64,000 nt of DNA. Source: Actinomycetes bacterium (GTDB lineage: Bacteria; Actinomycetota; Acidimicrobiia; Acidimicrobiales; Acidimicrobiaceae). The translations under genes were made by a program, and so were the position numbers. The notes below the pieces were generated by a model, which worked only from the letters and a program-made list of their open reading frames with translations, was not told the origin of the DNA and searched no databases. The stretch spans positions 186,001 through 250,000 of the forward strand of contig JAJZFV010000043.1 in assembly GCA_021805205.1 (NCBI GenBank). Direction: 5' to 3'. This document shows positions 16,276 through 25,811 of this stretch, piece after piece; positions within the stretch are counted from its first letter, which is position 1, and every line of letters begins with the position of its first letter.

Positions 16276-18039
16276 TTGTTTAAAAAGATACTTATCGCCA
16301 ACCGTGGCGAAATCGCCGTCAGGGTGATACGAACTGCCAAGGAGATGGGGATCGCAACCGTAGCCGTCTACTCTGACCTCGATCGAGAGGCACTCCACGT
16401 ACGTCTAGCCGACGAGGCGTACTCACTCGGGGGAGAGACGGCCGCTGAAAGCTACCTCAACACAGAGGCAATATTAAATGCCCTCAAGCTAAGTGGCGCA
16501 GATGCACTACATCCAGGTTACGGCTTCTACTCAGAAAACACCGACTTTGCCCGCGCCATAGCTGAAATCGGCGTAACATTTATCGGCCCGCCACCCGAAG
16601 CCATTGAAGTAATGGGCGACAAGATCTCCTCTCGAATCGCAGCCGAGAAGGCTGGGGTAAATGGTGTTCCCGGCACGGTAGAGGTCATCAAGTCCCACGA
16701 AGAGGTAATTGCCTTTGGCGAAGAGTACGGATGGCCAGTGGCTATTAAAGCTGCCTACGGCGGCGGCGGTAGGGGCATGCGTGTAGTGAACAGCGCTGCT
16801 GAAGCAAAAGATGCCCTCGAGTCAGCTCAACGCGAAGCGGAGAAGGCCTTCGGCAGATCAGAGAGCTACATGGAGCGCTATCTAACCTGGCCTCGCCACG
16901 TTGAGATGCAGGTATTCGCCGATAACTACGGGAATGCGGTTTGGCTAGGTGAAAGGGACTGCTCCTGTCAAAGACGCCACCAAAAGCTAATCGAAGAGTC
17001 ACCGGCCCCTAACTTCCCGGATGAAGTTAGGCAAGCTATGGGTGAGGCCGCGGTAAAGGTAGCTAAAGCTTGCGGGTACCGTAACGCCGGCACAGTTGAG
17101 TTCCTATTTCAAGATGGAGACTTCTACTTTTTAGAGATGAATACTCGTCTTCAGGTCGAACATCCAGTAACCGAAATGGTAACCTCGCTCGACTTAGTTG
17201 AGCTGCAGATCAAGATCGCAGCCGGTGAACCACTTCCGTTTACTCAAGATGAGATCAAGCGTCATGGACATGCCATCGAAATCCGCATCAATGCCGAAGA
17301 TCCCGCTGGCGGTAAATTTCTCCCATCACCCGGCAAGATCACTAAATTTATCGCTCCCGACGGATTTGGTACGAGACTAGATGCTGGCTACCTTTCGGGC
17401 GACACAGTCTCGCAGTACTACGACAACTTGATAGGAAAGTTAATCGTGTGGGGTCCCGATCGCGAATCTGCGCGTCGCAAGATGTTACGGGCCCTCGGCG
17501 AAACCGAGATCGAAGGCGTCGCCACAACAATTCCTGCGCAGATAGCTCTCCTCAAGGAGCCAGAGTTTATTGAGGGCACCCACTCCACCAAATGGGTGGA
17601 GCAAGTACCGGCGATCAAAGACATAACTACGGCTATTCAACCTAGCGATAGTATCGATGATCCATTGGTAAAGCGTGATGTAACTGCCGAGGTTAACGGC
17701 AAGCAGGTCAGGGTCACTCTCTTCATACCAGAGTCACAGATCGGAGGCTCCACCCTTCCCGCTGCCCCGAGTAAAAAGGCTCAAGGAAAAAGCAAGGGTC
17801 ACGGAGGCGGCGCCGCATCTTCTGGTTCAGGAAAAGTCGCCGTTCCAATGCAGGGAACTATCGTAAAGGTTAATGTAGAGGTCGGGGCAACCGTCGCAGC
17901 GGGAGACACCGTCTGTATCCTTGAGGCCATGAAGATGGAGAATGCGATCCTCGCGGACAAAGCTGGTACAGTCTCCGAGGTGAAGGTCAAGCCCGGCGAT
18001 ACCGTAGGAACAGGCGACATAGTCGTAGTCATCTCGTAG
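16276..18039 (+). CDS. Acetyl-/propionyl-CoA carboxylase alpha subunit (biotin carboxylase + BCCP)
   Basis: A 587-residue biotin enzyme. The biotin carboxylase part (about residues 1-450) starts KILIANRGEIAVRVIRTAKE and includes the ATP-grasp loop YGGGGRGMRVV, ERDCSCQRRHQKLIEESPAP, and EMNTRLQVEHPVTE. After a Gly/Ser/Lys linker (near residue 500) follows a biotinyl domain ending with EAMKMENAI, where Lys553 is the biotinylation site. Together these carboxylate the prosthetic biotin; the carboxyltransferase beta subunit is not in the window. TTG start 16276 is preceded by AAAGGA. A link to propionate handling is suggested by the mutase gene 4 kb away. Confidence 0.93.
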   Translation: MFKKILIANRGEIAVRVIRTAKEMGIATVAVYSDLDREALHVRLADEAYSLGGETAAESYLNTEAILNALKLSGADALHPGYGFYSENTDFARAIAEIGVTFIGPPPEAIEVMGDKISSRIAAEKAGVNGVPGTVEVIKSHEEVIAFGEEYGWPVAIKAAYGGGGRGMRVVNSAAEAKDALESAQREAEKAFGRSESYMERYLTWPRHVEMQVFADNYGNAVWLGERDCSCQRRHQKLIEESPAPNFPDEVRQAMGEAAVKVAKACGYRNAGTVEFLFQDGDFYFLEMNTRLQVEHPVTEMVTSLDLVELQIKIAAGEPLPFTQDEIKRHGHAIEIRINAEDPAGGKFLPSPGKITKFIAPDGFGTRLDAGYLSGDTVSQYYDNLIGKLIVWGPDRESARRKMLRALGETEIEGVATTIPAQIALLKEPEFIEGTHSTKWVEQVPAIKDITTAIQPSDSIDDPLVKRDVTAEVNGKQVRVTLFIPESQIGGSTLPAAPSKKAQGKSKGHGGGAASSGSGKVAVPMQGTIVKVNVEVGATVAAGDTVCILEAMKMENAILADKAGTVSEVKVKPGDTVGTGDIVVVIS

Positions 18040-18098
18040 CACTAAAAACCAAGACTTGACATAAAAGTACTCAGCAACCGCAGAAAGGTGATGTACGC

Positions 18099-19292
18099 AT
18101 GACAATTTCAGAGAGAGTTCAAAAGAGCGTCTCATCGCTTAGCGACGACCTTGTAAAGGTATCTCATCAGGTGCATCGCCTTTCCGAGTTGGCCTTTGAG
18201 GAATTTGAATCAAGTAAGCTTCTCGCCGCTAAGAGTGAAAAGGCCTTCGACACAGTCGACTTAGGAGTAGCTGGCCTCGAAACTGCATTCGTAGCCAAGC
18301 GAGGAAATGGCCCGCTCCACATTTCGATCTGCGCCGAGTACGACGCACTGCCGGGAGTAGGCCACGCATGTGGCCACAACATCATTGCAGCCTCTGCACT
18401 CGGCGCCTCTCTACTTCTATCGCCATTCGTTGACGAACTCGGAATCACCCTATCACTCATGGGAACACCTGCAGAAGAGGGTGGCGGTGGAAAGATCATC
18501 ATGATGGATAAGGGCCTCTTCGAAGAAGAAGATTTGGCAATGATGATCCATCCGGCTCCTGTTGAGGGCGACCGCATGCCTTGTGCAGCGGCAAGCCATA
18601 TCGAGGTCAACTACCAAGGAAAGGAAGCCCATGCAGCAGCCTTCCCTCAAGTTGGAATAAACGCTATGGATGCAATGACGATTGCGCAAGTTGCGATCGG
18701 ACTTCTGCGACAATCCTTTTACCCAGGAGAGATGGTGCACGGCTTTGTTACCAACGGTGGCAAGGCACCTAACATCATCCCAGCCCATACAAGCGCTGAC
18801 TACGTAATAAGGGCAAATTCCCTCAAAGAGATGGAATCCTTAACTCCTCGTGTACGAGCGTGTTTCGAAGGCGGAGCGGTGGCAACGGGAGCAAAACTCA
18901 CCTTTGAAGAGCGATTTCCTCCATATTCTGAGTTCGTGGTCGATGAAGATCTCGCATCTGTCTACCGCGAAATGGCTAGGGTTGCTGGTCGGGACATACC
19001 AGATTCAGTGCCATCGTCGATGCGTGCATCAACCGATATGGGGAACGTCTCCCTGCGCATTCCATCAATTCATCCGATAATTGGAATTAACTCTCTACCA
19101 GCAGTTAATCATCAACCTGAATTTACAGCTGCAGCCATCTCAGCCGATGCCGATCGAGCAGTAGTCGAAGGTGCGCTTTCAATGGCGCTTACGTGCATCA
19201 AAGTGGCGACCGATCCAACTCTGCGAAGTGCATACGAGGGCGGAAAGAGGCGCAGAGAGTTGCGGGAGCACCTATCTAAGATCTACGGTTAA
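18099..19292 (+). CDS. M20-family amidohydrolase / peptidase
   Basis: A 397-residue zinc-dependent hydrolase of the M20 (AbgB/PM20D2-like) branch. Metal-binding motifs are CAEYDALPGVGHACGHN and GTPAEEGGGGK, with the bridging acid in MIHPAP region and the late His in INSLPAVNHQPEFT. These enzymes cleave dipeptides such as p-aminobenzoyl-glutamate or beta-alanyl-lysine, or deacylate amino acids; which one applies here is not visible. ATG 18099 has AAAGGTGATG upstream. It follows the carboxylase gene by 60 bases on the same strand and is closed by a strong bidirectional terminator. Confidence 0.85.
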   Translation: MTISERVQKSVSSLSDDLVKVSHQVHRLSELAFEEFESSKLLAAKSEKAFDTVDLGVAGLETAFVAKRGNGPLHISICAEYDALPGVGHACGHNIIAASALGASLLLSPFVDELGITLSLMGTPAEEGGGGKIIMMDKGLFEEEDLAMMIHPAPVEGDRMPCAAASHIEVNYQGKEAHAAAFPQVGINAMDAMTIAQVAIGLLRQSFYPGEMVHGFVTNGGKAPNIIPAHTSADYVIRANSLKEMESLTPRVRACFEGGAVATGAKLTFEERFPPYSEFVVDEDLASVYREMARVAGRDIPDSVPSSMRASTDMGNVSLRIPSIHPIIGINSLPAVNHQPEFTAAAISADADRAVVEGALSMALTCIKVATDPTLRSAYEGGKRRRELREHLSKIYG

Positions 19293-19333
19293 ATGAGATC
19301 AGCCGCCTCAACTTCTGAGGCGGCTGATCTCAT
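19293..19333. terminator. Bidirectional intrinsic terminator, 18-bp perfect stem
   Basis: Arms 19293-19310 and 19316-19333 are perfect reverse complements (18 pairs) with loop ACTTC. It begins immediately after the stop codon of the M20 gene and lies 8 bases before the stop of the LpdA-like gene, so it serves both converging transcripts. Confidence 0.9.
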
Positions 19334-19341
19334 CAATTTGG

Positions 19342-20733
19342 TTATTCAGCTGCGTCCGCTAGCGCCTCTGCAAGGGCTGGGTGAACCAAGACTGACTCAA
19401 CAATGTCGTTTACTTTGAGGTGACTCGTAACGGCTAGAGCAATCACCGAGATCAGCTCCGAAGCGTTTTGACCCACAATCGATCCTCCTAAAACCACTCC
19501 AGTAGCGGGATCAGAGACGATCTTTACAAAACCCCTAGAGTCACCATCTATTAGGGCTCTAGCGTTAGCCGCAAAGGGAACCTTAGTCACGCGTATCTTT
19601 CTTCCAAGCGCAAAGGCTTCGGCTTCCGCAAGGCCAACGTCGGCTATCTCCGGCTCGGTAAAGATCGCAGAGGCAGCCTTCTCATAGTCGAGATGGCGAT
19701 GTGTACGCGAATCGAGTCCCAAGGCGTGCTCGGCCACCTTACGACCTTGCATCGACGCTACCGACGCCAAGGGTAACTTACCTGAAATATCACCTGCGGC
19801 GTAGACGTGGCGAAGATTGGTCACACAGTGGTGATCTACTGGAACGTACCCGTTCCTATCGACGTAGACTCCCGCCTCTTTCAAACCGATTCCGTCGGAG
19901 TTGGGAATTGAACCAATTGCGAAGAGTACGTGGCTACCAGTTATACGCCTTTGGTCATCGCAAACCACGGTAACCTGATCATCGCTTACCTCTACTCCAA
20001 TTGCACGGGCCCCCTTATAAAGCTTTACTCCCGATTCCAAAAAGTCAACCTCTAAGGCGGCCGCAACCTCTGGATCCTTGGCGGGTAAAACCTGTTGTCG
20101 TGAAACGATCAGCGAGACCTTGGCGCCAAAAGATCTAAACATGTGGACGAACTCAACACCAGTCACTCCAGATCCCACGACGATCAAATGCTCAGGAATT
20201 TCGGGGGGCGGATAGGCGTCGCGGGTGGTTAACACTCGGCGCCTGTCAATAGTTGCCCAATCCGGAGTTCTGGGTCTCGAACCAGTAGATAGTAGAACTG
20301 CATCCGCAGTCATCTCAATCTCACCCGATTTTGTTACCGCAACCACTTCATTGGACGAGATAAACCGACCACTACCCTCTATAACTTTTACCCCTTGGCT
20401 CTCAAGTAACGTGAGCTTTGAGGTGGCAAGCTTTTGAGTAATTCCTTGAACGCGCTCCCTTAGAGAATCAAGGTCAATTTCAGCACTTATCGGAAGTAGG
20501 CCCATTCTTTCAGCGCGGCGCGTAGCTGCGAGGAGGCCTCCCGTCGCTATCATCGCCTTCGAAGGGATACAGTCCCATAGATTCGCGGCACCACCAACGA
20601 TATCTCTCTCAATGAGAGTTACTTCGGCTCCCAGACGGGCGGCGTGAGTTGCCGCTTCAACGCCCGCAGGGCCTCCACCAATTATTACAAAATGCACGCC
20701 ACCAAGGTTAGCCTCTCGGCGTATAAGTGCCAA
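19342..20733 (-). CDS. lpdA: LpdA-like NAD(P)H-quinone reductase / flavoprotein disulfide reductase homologue
   Basis: A 463-residue FAD/NAD(P) protein built like dihydrolipoamide dehydrogenase: FAD site [20 protein letters not shown] site [15 protein letters not shown], and FAD motif [15 protein letters not shown]. The redox-active CxxxxC is broken: the segment reads [13 protein letters not shown], with only one Cys, as in Mycobacterium tuberculosis LpdA, an NAD(P)H:quinone reductase without lipoamide activity. The C-terminal His-Glu motif of true Lpd is also not seen ([10 protein letters not shown]). TTG 20733 overlaps the mutase gene by 26 bases; GTG 20697 is a possible shorter start. Confidence is high for fold, moderate for quinone as acceptor. 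Confidence 0.85.
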   Translation of the reverse strand: MALIRREANLGGVHFVIIGGGPAGVEAATHAARLGAEVTLIERDIVGGAANLWDCIPSKAMIATGGLLAATRRAERMGLLPISAEIDLDSLRERVQGITQKLATSKLTLLESQGVKVIEGSGRFISSNEVVAVTKSGEIEMTADAVLLSTGSRPRTPDWATIDRRRVLTTRDAYPPPEIPEHLIVVGSGVTGVEFVHMFRSFGAKVSLIVSRQQVLPAKDPEVAAALEVDFLESGVKLYKGARAIGVEVSDDQVTVVCDDQRRITGSHVLFAIGSIPNSDGIGLKEAGVYVDRNGYVPVDHHCVTNLRHVYAAGDISGKLPLASVASMQGRKVAEHALGLDSRTHRHLDYEKAASAIFTEPEIADVGLAEAEAFALGRKIRVTKVPFAANARALIDGDSRGFVKIVSDPATGVVLGGSIVGQNASELISVIALAVTSHLKVNDIVESVLVHPALAEALADAAE

Positions 20734-22288
20734 ATACGCCCCTCAGCGTATCTGAAACCTCGCCTAAAGTAGCGTAATTTCTAAGTGCTTCTTTCATTGG
20801 ATAGAGAAGGTTTCCTCCTTCTCGGGCTACTCTCTCTACCTCACCTAGTTGGCGCTTTACCTCATTGTTGTCGCGATTGGCTTTGAGTTGCGCAACCCTG
20901 GCCACCTGCTCCCTCTCTAGAGCCGGATCTATGGGGAAGACCTCGTTCTTTTCCTCAGTCTCATCGATAAACTCGTTTACGCCCACGATTATTTTGTCTT
21001 TGTTATCGATTGCCTTGGTGTATTCATAGGCTGCATTTTCAATTTCATCCTGCATGAACCCCGCTTCAATAGCCTCGATAGCCCCACCCATCTCATCAAT
21101 CTTGGCAAGGTAATCTAGGACTAACTCTTCGACTTCGTCAGTTAGCGTTTCGACAAAGTAGCTACCAGCTAAAGGATCTGGAGTATCAGCGACTCCCGAC
21201 TCGTAACCTACTACCTGTTGGGTACGAAGCGCCAACTTTGCAGCTCGTTGAGTTGGAAGTCCAAGGGCTTCATCAAAGCCATTGGTATGTAGCGATTGTG
21301 TGCCCCCTAAGACAGCGGCTAGTGCTTGGATGGTAACTCGGATAAGGTTTACCTCGGGCTGCTGCGCAGCTAGAGTAGATCCTCCAGTTTGAGTATGAAA
21401 ACGCAACAGTTCACTCTTTTTATCCTTAGCGTTGAAACGATTTCTCATTATGTTGGCCCAGATACGACGCGAAGCTCTGAACTTAGCAACCTCCTCAAAG
21501 AGATTGTTGTGGGAGTTCCAGAAGAATGACAACCGTGGCGCAAAGTCGTCTACGTCTAGGCCGGCCGCAATAGCTGCCTCAACGTAGGCAATGGCATTCG
21601 CAATGGTAAATGCGATCTCCTGTACTGCCGTTGAACCGGCTTCTCGAATGTGATATCCAGAGATTGAGATCGTGTTCCACGACGGCATGTTGCGGTTACA
21701 GTATTCAAATATGTCGGTTATTATCCGCATCGAAGGCTTAGGGGGGAAGATATACGTACCCCTTGCAACATATTCCTTCAAAATGTCGTTTTGGATGGTT
21801 CCGCCGAGCTTTTCAGAGGCAATACCCTGCTCTTCTGCAACCAACTGATAGAGAAGTAGAAGGATTGAAGCAGTTGAGTTGATCGTCATTGAAGTTGTCA
21901 CACGATCGAGCGGTAGTCCATCTAACAGCTCTCGCATGTCAACCAAAGAGTCAATTGCTACACCAACTTTACCTACTTCACCCATGGCCCTTGGGTGGTC
22001 GGAGTCATAACCCATTTGGGTTGGAAGATCGAAGGCACATGAGAGGCCGGTTTGACCCGCCTCTAGCAGAAATTTGAATCTCTCATTGGTAGCCTTGGCA
22101 GTTCCAAAACCAGCGTATTGACGCATGGTCCACAGCTTGCCGCGGTACATATTCTTGTAAACACCACGGGTGTAAGGAAATTGACCAGGATCACCGAGTC
22201 GCTCTTGGGTAAGGTTTGCAACGTCAGCGGCGCCATAGAGTGGCTTGATAGGGATACCGGAGTCGGTTACGTGATCACTTTTTGTCAT
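20708..22288 (-). CDS. Methylmalonyl-CoA mutase-family large subunit without B12 domain
   Basis: A 526-residue acyl-CoA mutase catalytic barrel. The substrate region reads [20 protein letters not shown], with Tyr58, and [15 protein letters not shown] with Arg176; these correspond to Tyr89 and Arg207 of Propionibacterium mutase (family knowledge), favouring methylmalonyl-CoA over isobutyryl- or hydroxyisobutyryl-CoA. [18 protein letters not shown] and SGYHIREAG are conserved too. The chain ends before the C-terminal cobalamin domain, so a separate small B12-binding subunit is needed, and none is in the window. It probably interconverts methylmalonyl-CoA and succinyl-CoA. Its transcript runs into the lpdA-like gene. 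Confidence 0.9.
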   Translation of the reverse strand: MTKSDHVTDSGIPIKPLYGAADVANLTQERLGDPGQFPYTRGVYKNMYRGKLWTMRQYAGFGTAKATNERFKFLLEAGQTGLSCAFDLPTQMGYDSDHPRAMGEVGKVGVAIDSLVDMRELLDGLPLDRVTTSMTINSTASILLLLYQLVAEEQGIASEKLGGTIQNDILKEYVARGTYIFPPKPSMRIITDIFEYCNRNMPSWNTISISGYHIREAGSTAVQEIAFTIANAIAYVEAAIAAGLDVDDFAPRLSFFWNSHNNLFEEVAKFRASRRIWANIMRNRFNAKDKKSELLRFHTQTGGSTLAAQQPEVNLIRVTIQALAAVLGGTQSLHTNGFDEALGLPTQRAAKLALRTQQVVGYESGVADTPDPLAGSYFVETLTDEVEELVLDYLAKIDEMGGAIEAIEAGFMQDEIENAAYEYTKAIDNKDKIIVGVNEFIDETEEKNEVFPIDPALEREQVARVAQLKANRDNNEVKRQLGEVERVAREGGNLLYPMKEALRNYATLGEVSDTLRGVFGTYTPRG

Positions 22289-22413
22289 TTAAACGATATT
22301 AGCGTAAAGATGGCAAAGGAGTCCGAAGGTAATCTCTCAAATCGACATTGAGTGCACCACGGATAGCCTAACATTTCAAGAGTTGGAAGACACGATCGTC
22401 CAAAGAGGAGAAG

Positions 22414-23787
22414 ATGTCAAATCAAGGCTGGCGAGAGAGGGCTCGCAAGCCTTCACCGGTGATCAAAAGTAGGTTGCCACACGGGCGAGGGGCGACGGAA
22501 CAACCTAACGCCACCGGAATCCACGACGCCCGACTGACTCCAAGATTTTGGCTCATCCTCTCATTGACTTCGATAATCGCCGGTACCCTAGGGAGCTTGC
22601 TTATGAAGCTTCTATTTTTCATAATGTACCTCGCCTATGGATACAAGGGCGGCAATTTAAACTCTTATCTCAAACTCACCTCGCCAACCCATCGAATCTT
22701 TGCACTTCTAATCGCAGGTGCAATTGGAGGACCTGGATTCTACCTGATCAGGAAGAAACTAAAGGGGGGGACGACAGACACTGACGACTTGATTTGGAGA
22801 AAAAGGGGCCAGCTATCCACAACCAAATCCACAGCCTCATCGATACTCCAGGAGATCGTTATCGGCTTAGGGGCTTCGATAGGTCGCGAAGCGGCACCAA
22901 AACTCATGGGAGCAGTCGCCGGCGATTACCTTTCCCGGACCTTCAACGTAACGGAAGAACAACGATGGCTTCTGATAGCGTGCGGCGCAGGCGCGGGGTT
23001 AGCCAGCGTCTATAACGTTCCACTAGCTGGTGCGATATTCATAGTCGAGGTACTCCTAGCCGAGATCAACATTTCAGTCGCCCTTCCAGCACTCGCATCG
23101 ACCGTGATCGCAACACTAACTTCTTATATCTTTCTTCCGACTCAGCCGGCATACCCCAACGTCAGAAGCTTTCACCTACATGGCTCAGAGATCGTCTTTG
23201 CTCTAGTAACGGCGCCAATCTTTGCGATTTTCGCAACTCTCTTCGTGCGACTAGTTGGTTTAGTTTCGCACCACAAGGTCAAAGGAAAGATGGTTATCTT
23301 TACACCCCTAGTCGCCATGGCAGTGCAAGGGGTTATCGGGATTTGGTTCTACCAACTCTTCGGCAACGGCAAAGACATGGCGCAAAACCTTTTTGGTGGT
23401 GAGATTACATCCCTATCTCTCCTAGCGGTACTCTTCCTACTAAAACCGATATTGACAGCGATGGTTTTAGAGTCAGGACTATCAGGAGGGCTGCTCACGC
23501 CCCTCTTTGCGAGCGGTGCGCTACTAGGGGGCTTTCTGGGAGGAGTCTGGATTCATTTTTTTCACAGCGGATCGATCGAAGCTTATGCAATGCTTGGGGC
23601 AAGTGCAGCGCTAGGTGCTGGCCTCCAAGCGCCCCTCACTGGCCTTGTTTTGATTCTCGAATTGACACATACCGGCCTTCAAATAACAGTGCCGATAATA
23701 CTGATAACGTTTATCGCCACTTCAATCTCGAGAAAGCTCGATGGCTACTCGATCTATTCAGCACGCCTACCAGAGGTTACAGAGTAG
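22414..23787 (+). CDS. CLC-family chloride channel or Cl-/H+ exchanger
   Basis: A 457-residue integral membrane protein with about ten or more hydrophobic segments. CLC signatures are partly conserved: GLGASIGREAAPKLMGAVAGDYL (GREx anion-filter helix), ACGAGAGLASVYNVPLAGAIFIVEVLL (helix H-I), and GGLLTPLFASGALLGGFLGG (GGxxxP region). The exact GSGIP first motif is not obvious, so ion selectivity is uncertain. In an acidophile such proteins may help set membrane potential or acid resistance; that is inference. ATG 22414 follows AGAGGAGAAG. It diverges from the mutase gene. Confidence 0.85.
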   Translation: MSNQGWRERARKPSPVIKSRLPHGRGATEQPNATGIHDARLTPRFWLILSLTSIIAGTLGSLLMKLLFFIMYLAYGYKGGNLNSYLKLTSPTHRIFALLIAGAIGGPGFYLIRKKLKGGTTDTDDLIWRKRGQLSTTKSTASSILQEIVIGLGASIGREAAPKLMGAVAGDYLSRTFNVTEEQRWLLIACGAGAGLASVYNVPLAGAIFIVEVLLAEINISVALPALASTVIATLTSYIFLPTQPAYPNVRSFHLHGSEIVFALVTAPIFAIFATLFVRLVGLVSHHKVKGKMVIFTPLVAMAVQGVIGIWFYQLFGNGKDMAQNLFGGEITSLSLLAVLFLLKPILTAMVLESGLSGGLLTPLFASGALLGGFLGGVWIHFFHSGSIEAYAMLGASAALGAGLQAPLTGLVLILELTHTGLQITVPIILITFIATSISRKLDGYSIYSARLPEVTE

Positions 23788-23812
23788 AGCGAGTAGCATC
23801 GGTCAATTTTTT

Positions 23813-25003
23813 CTATGGCTTTGGCGCCTCTAGTGGATGCGGCATGCAAAGATCGTCGTATTCGGCAATCTGAATCAGTTTCGGATCGATCGAACATGCT
23901 GGACAATTTGGATCTCGCCTAATCTTGAAGGTTCTAAAGGACTCTTCAAGGGCATCGTACGAAAGTATTCTTCCTGCAAGGCTGTCTCCGAGATCAAGAA
24001 GGATCTTGATCGCCTCCATCGCTTGAATAGAGCCAACGATACCAGGAAGAACACCAAGTACTCCGGCCTCGGCACAGCTCGGAGCGAGTTCTGCGGGAGG
24101 TGGTTCAGGAACGAAGCACCGGTAGCAAGGACCGACGTAGGGGTGAAATACTGTAGCTTGCCCCTCGAATCTAAAGATGGATCCATGGACAACTGGGATC
24201 TTCTTAATGAGCGACGCATCGTTCACCAGATACCGAGTTGGGAAATTGTCAGTTCCGTCGACAATCACGTCATAACCATCGATGATATCAAGGATATTAT
24301 CGGCCCCAAGGCGAACGTCATAGGTCACAACGTTTACATCAGGGTTGAGCAACGTTAAAGTCTTTTTGGCAGAATCTACCTTGCGCTCACCTATCCGATC
24401 GACGTTGTGCAAGATCTGTCGCTGAAGATTTGAAGAGTCGACTACGTCCATGTCGATTATGCCAATTGTGCCAACGCCGGCCGCTGCCAAATAAAGGCCC
24501 GCCGGCGATCCAAGTCCACCGGCGCCCAATAGTAGAACCTTGGAGTTCAATAGTCGCAATTGACCCTTTTGTCCTACTTCAGGCAAGAGAAGATGGCGTT
24601 GGTAGCGATTGCGTTGATCGGGAGTCAGAACCTTTGGAGTCGACCAATCGCGACCTTCGTCCTTCCAGCGATTAAAGCCACCGATCATAGATACTACGTT
24701 CTCGTATCCGATCTGTACTAAAGCATGAGCCGCAAGGGCAGATCTAACACCACCGGCACAATAGACCACAATCGGTCTCTTTTTATCTGTAACTCTACTC
24801 TCGATTTGAAGTTCCAAATTTCCGCGGGGTATGAAAAGTGCTTCTTCTAGGGCCCCCTGCTCGAATTCGTCTGCCTCTCGAACGTCGAGAGGCAGCCAAC
24901 CCTCAGCAATCAAAGACTCAGCTTGATCGGTCGTAACCTCTTTAATTTGACCCTTCACATTACCGAGAAGGTCACGAAAACTTGCCAATGTCGCTCCAGT
25001 CAA
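23813..25003 (-). CDS. MoeZ/MoeB-like sulfurtransferase with rhodanese domain at the N-terminus
   Basis: A 396-residue two-domain protein. Residues about 15-120 are a rhodanese with catalytic loop YCAGGVRSA (Cys82). From about residue 125 comes an E1-like ThiF/MoeB adenylyltransferase: RYQRHLLLPEVGQKGQ, ATP-binding GAGGLGSP at 160-167, DSSNLQRQILH, and zinc pairs GPCYRCF and CPAC. The protein would adenylate and then thiolate the C-terminal glycine of a ubiquitin-like sulfur carrier (ThiS, MoaD or CysO type). The domain order is the reverse of usual MoeZ/Uba4, which end with rhodanese. TTG 25003 is assigned, TTG 24988 after TGGAG is equally likely. Confidence 0.9.
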   Translation of the reverse strand: MTGATLASFRDLLGNVKGQIKEVTTDQAESLIAEGWLPLDVREADEFEQGALEEALFIPRGNLELQIESRVTDKKRPIVVYCAGGVRSALAAHALVQIGYENVVSMIGGFNRWKDEGRDWSTPKVLTPDQRNRYQRHLLLPEVGQKGQLRLLNSKVLLLGAGGLGSPAGLYLAAAGVGTIGIIDMDVVDSSNLQRQILHNVDRIGERKVDSAKKTLTLLNPDVNVVTYDVRLGADNILDIIDGYDVIVDGTDNFPTRYLVNDASLIKKIPVVHGSIFRFEGQATVFHPYVGPCYRCFVPEPPPAELAPSCAEAGVLGVLPGIVGSIQAMEAIKILLDLGDSLAGRILSYDALEESFRTFKIRRDPNCPACSIDPKLIQIAEYDDLCMPHPLEAPKP

Positions 25004-25085
25004 AAAACAGTTACCAAAATCTCTACTTCAATAGTCAACAATACAAAGTGGCAATGAAATTTCGTACGCGCACGGAACCACTCAT

Positions 25086-25700
25086 ATGGGCTACATTTGC
25101 AAAGTGAACTTTTATGAAGTCGTTAAAAAGCGTAGAATGCGCCGCCACTTTGTCGACACTGAAATATCAACTGATGTAGTAAGACGCATTGTTTGGGCCA
25201 TCAGTAAAGCACCTTCCGCAGGTCACACACAAGGCAACCGAATTCTTGTCCTACACAGCAGTCACTCCCGAGATCGATTTTGGAGTTGCTGCGAGAGTGA
25301 AGAATGGCCATCCCGCCAACCACCATCTCTCAGATTCGCCTCGCTGATCATCGTATTTTTTGAGAACCAAGATGCGTATATCGATAGGTACCAACAACAG
25401 GATAAAGAGGGCGTTCTCAAACGCAATAAAGGACAATTTGTTGCACCCTACTGGACCATAGATGCGGCTTTCATGGCAATGATTGGACAGCTAAGCGCGG
25501 TCGAGGAGGGACTCGACTACTTATTCTTCGGGTTACATCAAGGCCTCGATCGGCTTTTTGATGAGTTCGAGATATCCAAAAAGCTGAGAGTAATTGGAGT
25601 TTTAGCAATTGGGCGATCAATAGACGTAGCTAGCGGATCGGCCATCCATCGTAAAAAATTGTCACCGGATCAAATCTCAATCGGTGGAAAAGTTCACTAG
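25086..25700 (+). CDS. Nitroreductase-like FMN protein, substrate unknown
   Basis: A 204-residue protein whose N-terminus NFYEVVKKRRMRRHF and following ISKAPSAGHTQGNRILVL match the nitroreductase fold (RRS-R-F start and the 'APSAgn.Q' FMN-binding loop). The segment YWTIDAAFMAMIGQLSAVEEGLDYLFFG is the typical core helix preceding the FMN-binding turn, and VLAIGR is the family's C-terminal pattern. It could be a stand-alone counterpart of the C-terminal domain of FbiB, which is missing from cofE here, or simply another flavin reductase. ATG 25086 and GTG 25104 are both possible starts, neither with a strong ribosome site. Confidence 0.7.
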   Translation: MGYICKVNFYEVVKKRRMRRHFVDTEISTDVVRRIVWAISKAPSAGHTQGNRILVLHSSHSRDRFWSCCESEEWPSRQPPSLRFASLIIVFFENQDAYIDRYQQQDKEGVLKRNKGQFVAPYWTIDAAFMAMIGQLSAVEEGLDYLFFGLHQGLDRLFDEFEISKKLRVIGVLAIGRSIDVASGSAIHRKKLSPDQISIGGKVH

Positions 25701-25811
25701 ATCTTCCTTAAACAAAATAATTCCATCAATTTTCAACATATTTCATTGCATACTGATATGATCTAAATATCGCCTAGTGCCTTTCCGTACCTTCGACAGA
25801 GAGGTTGTAAC

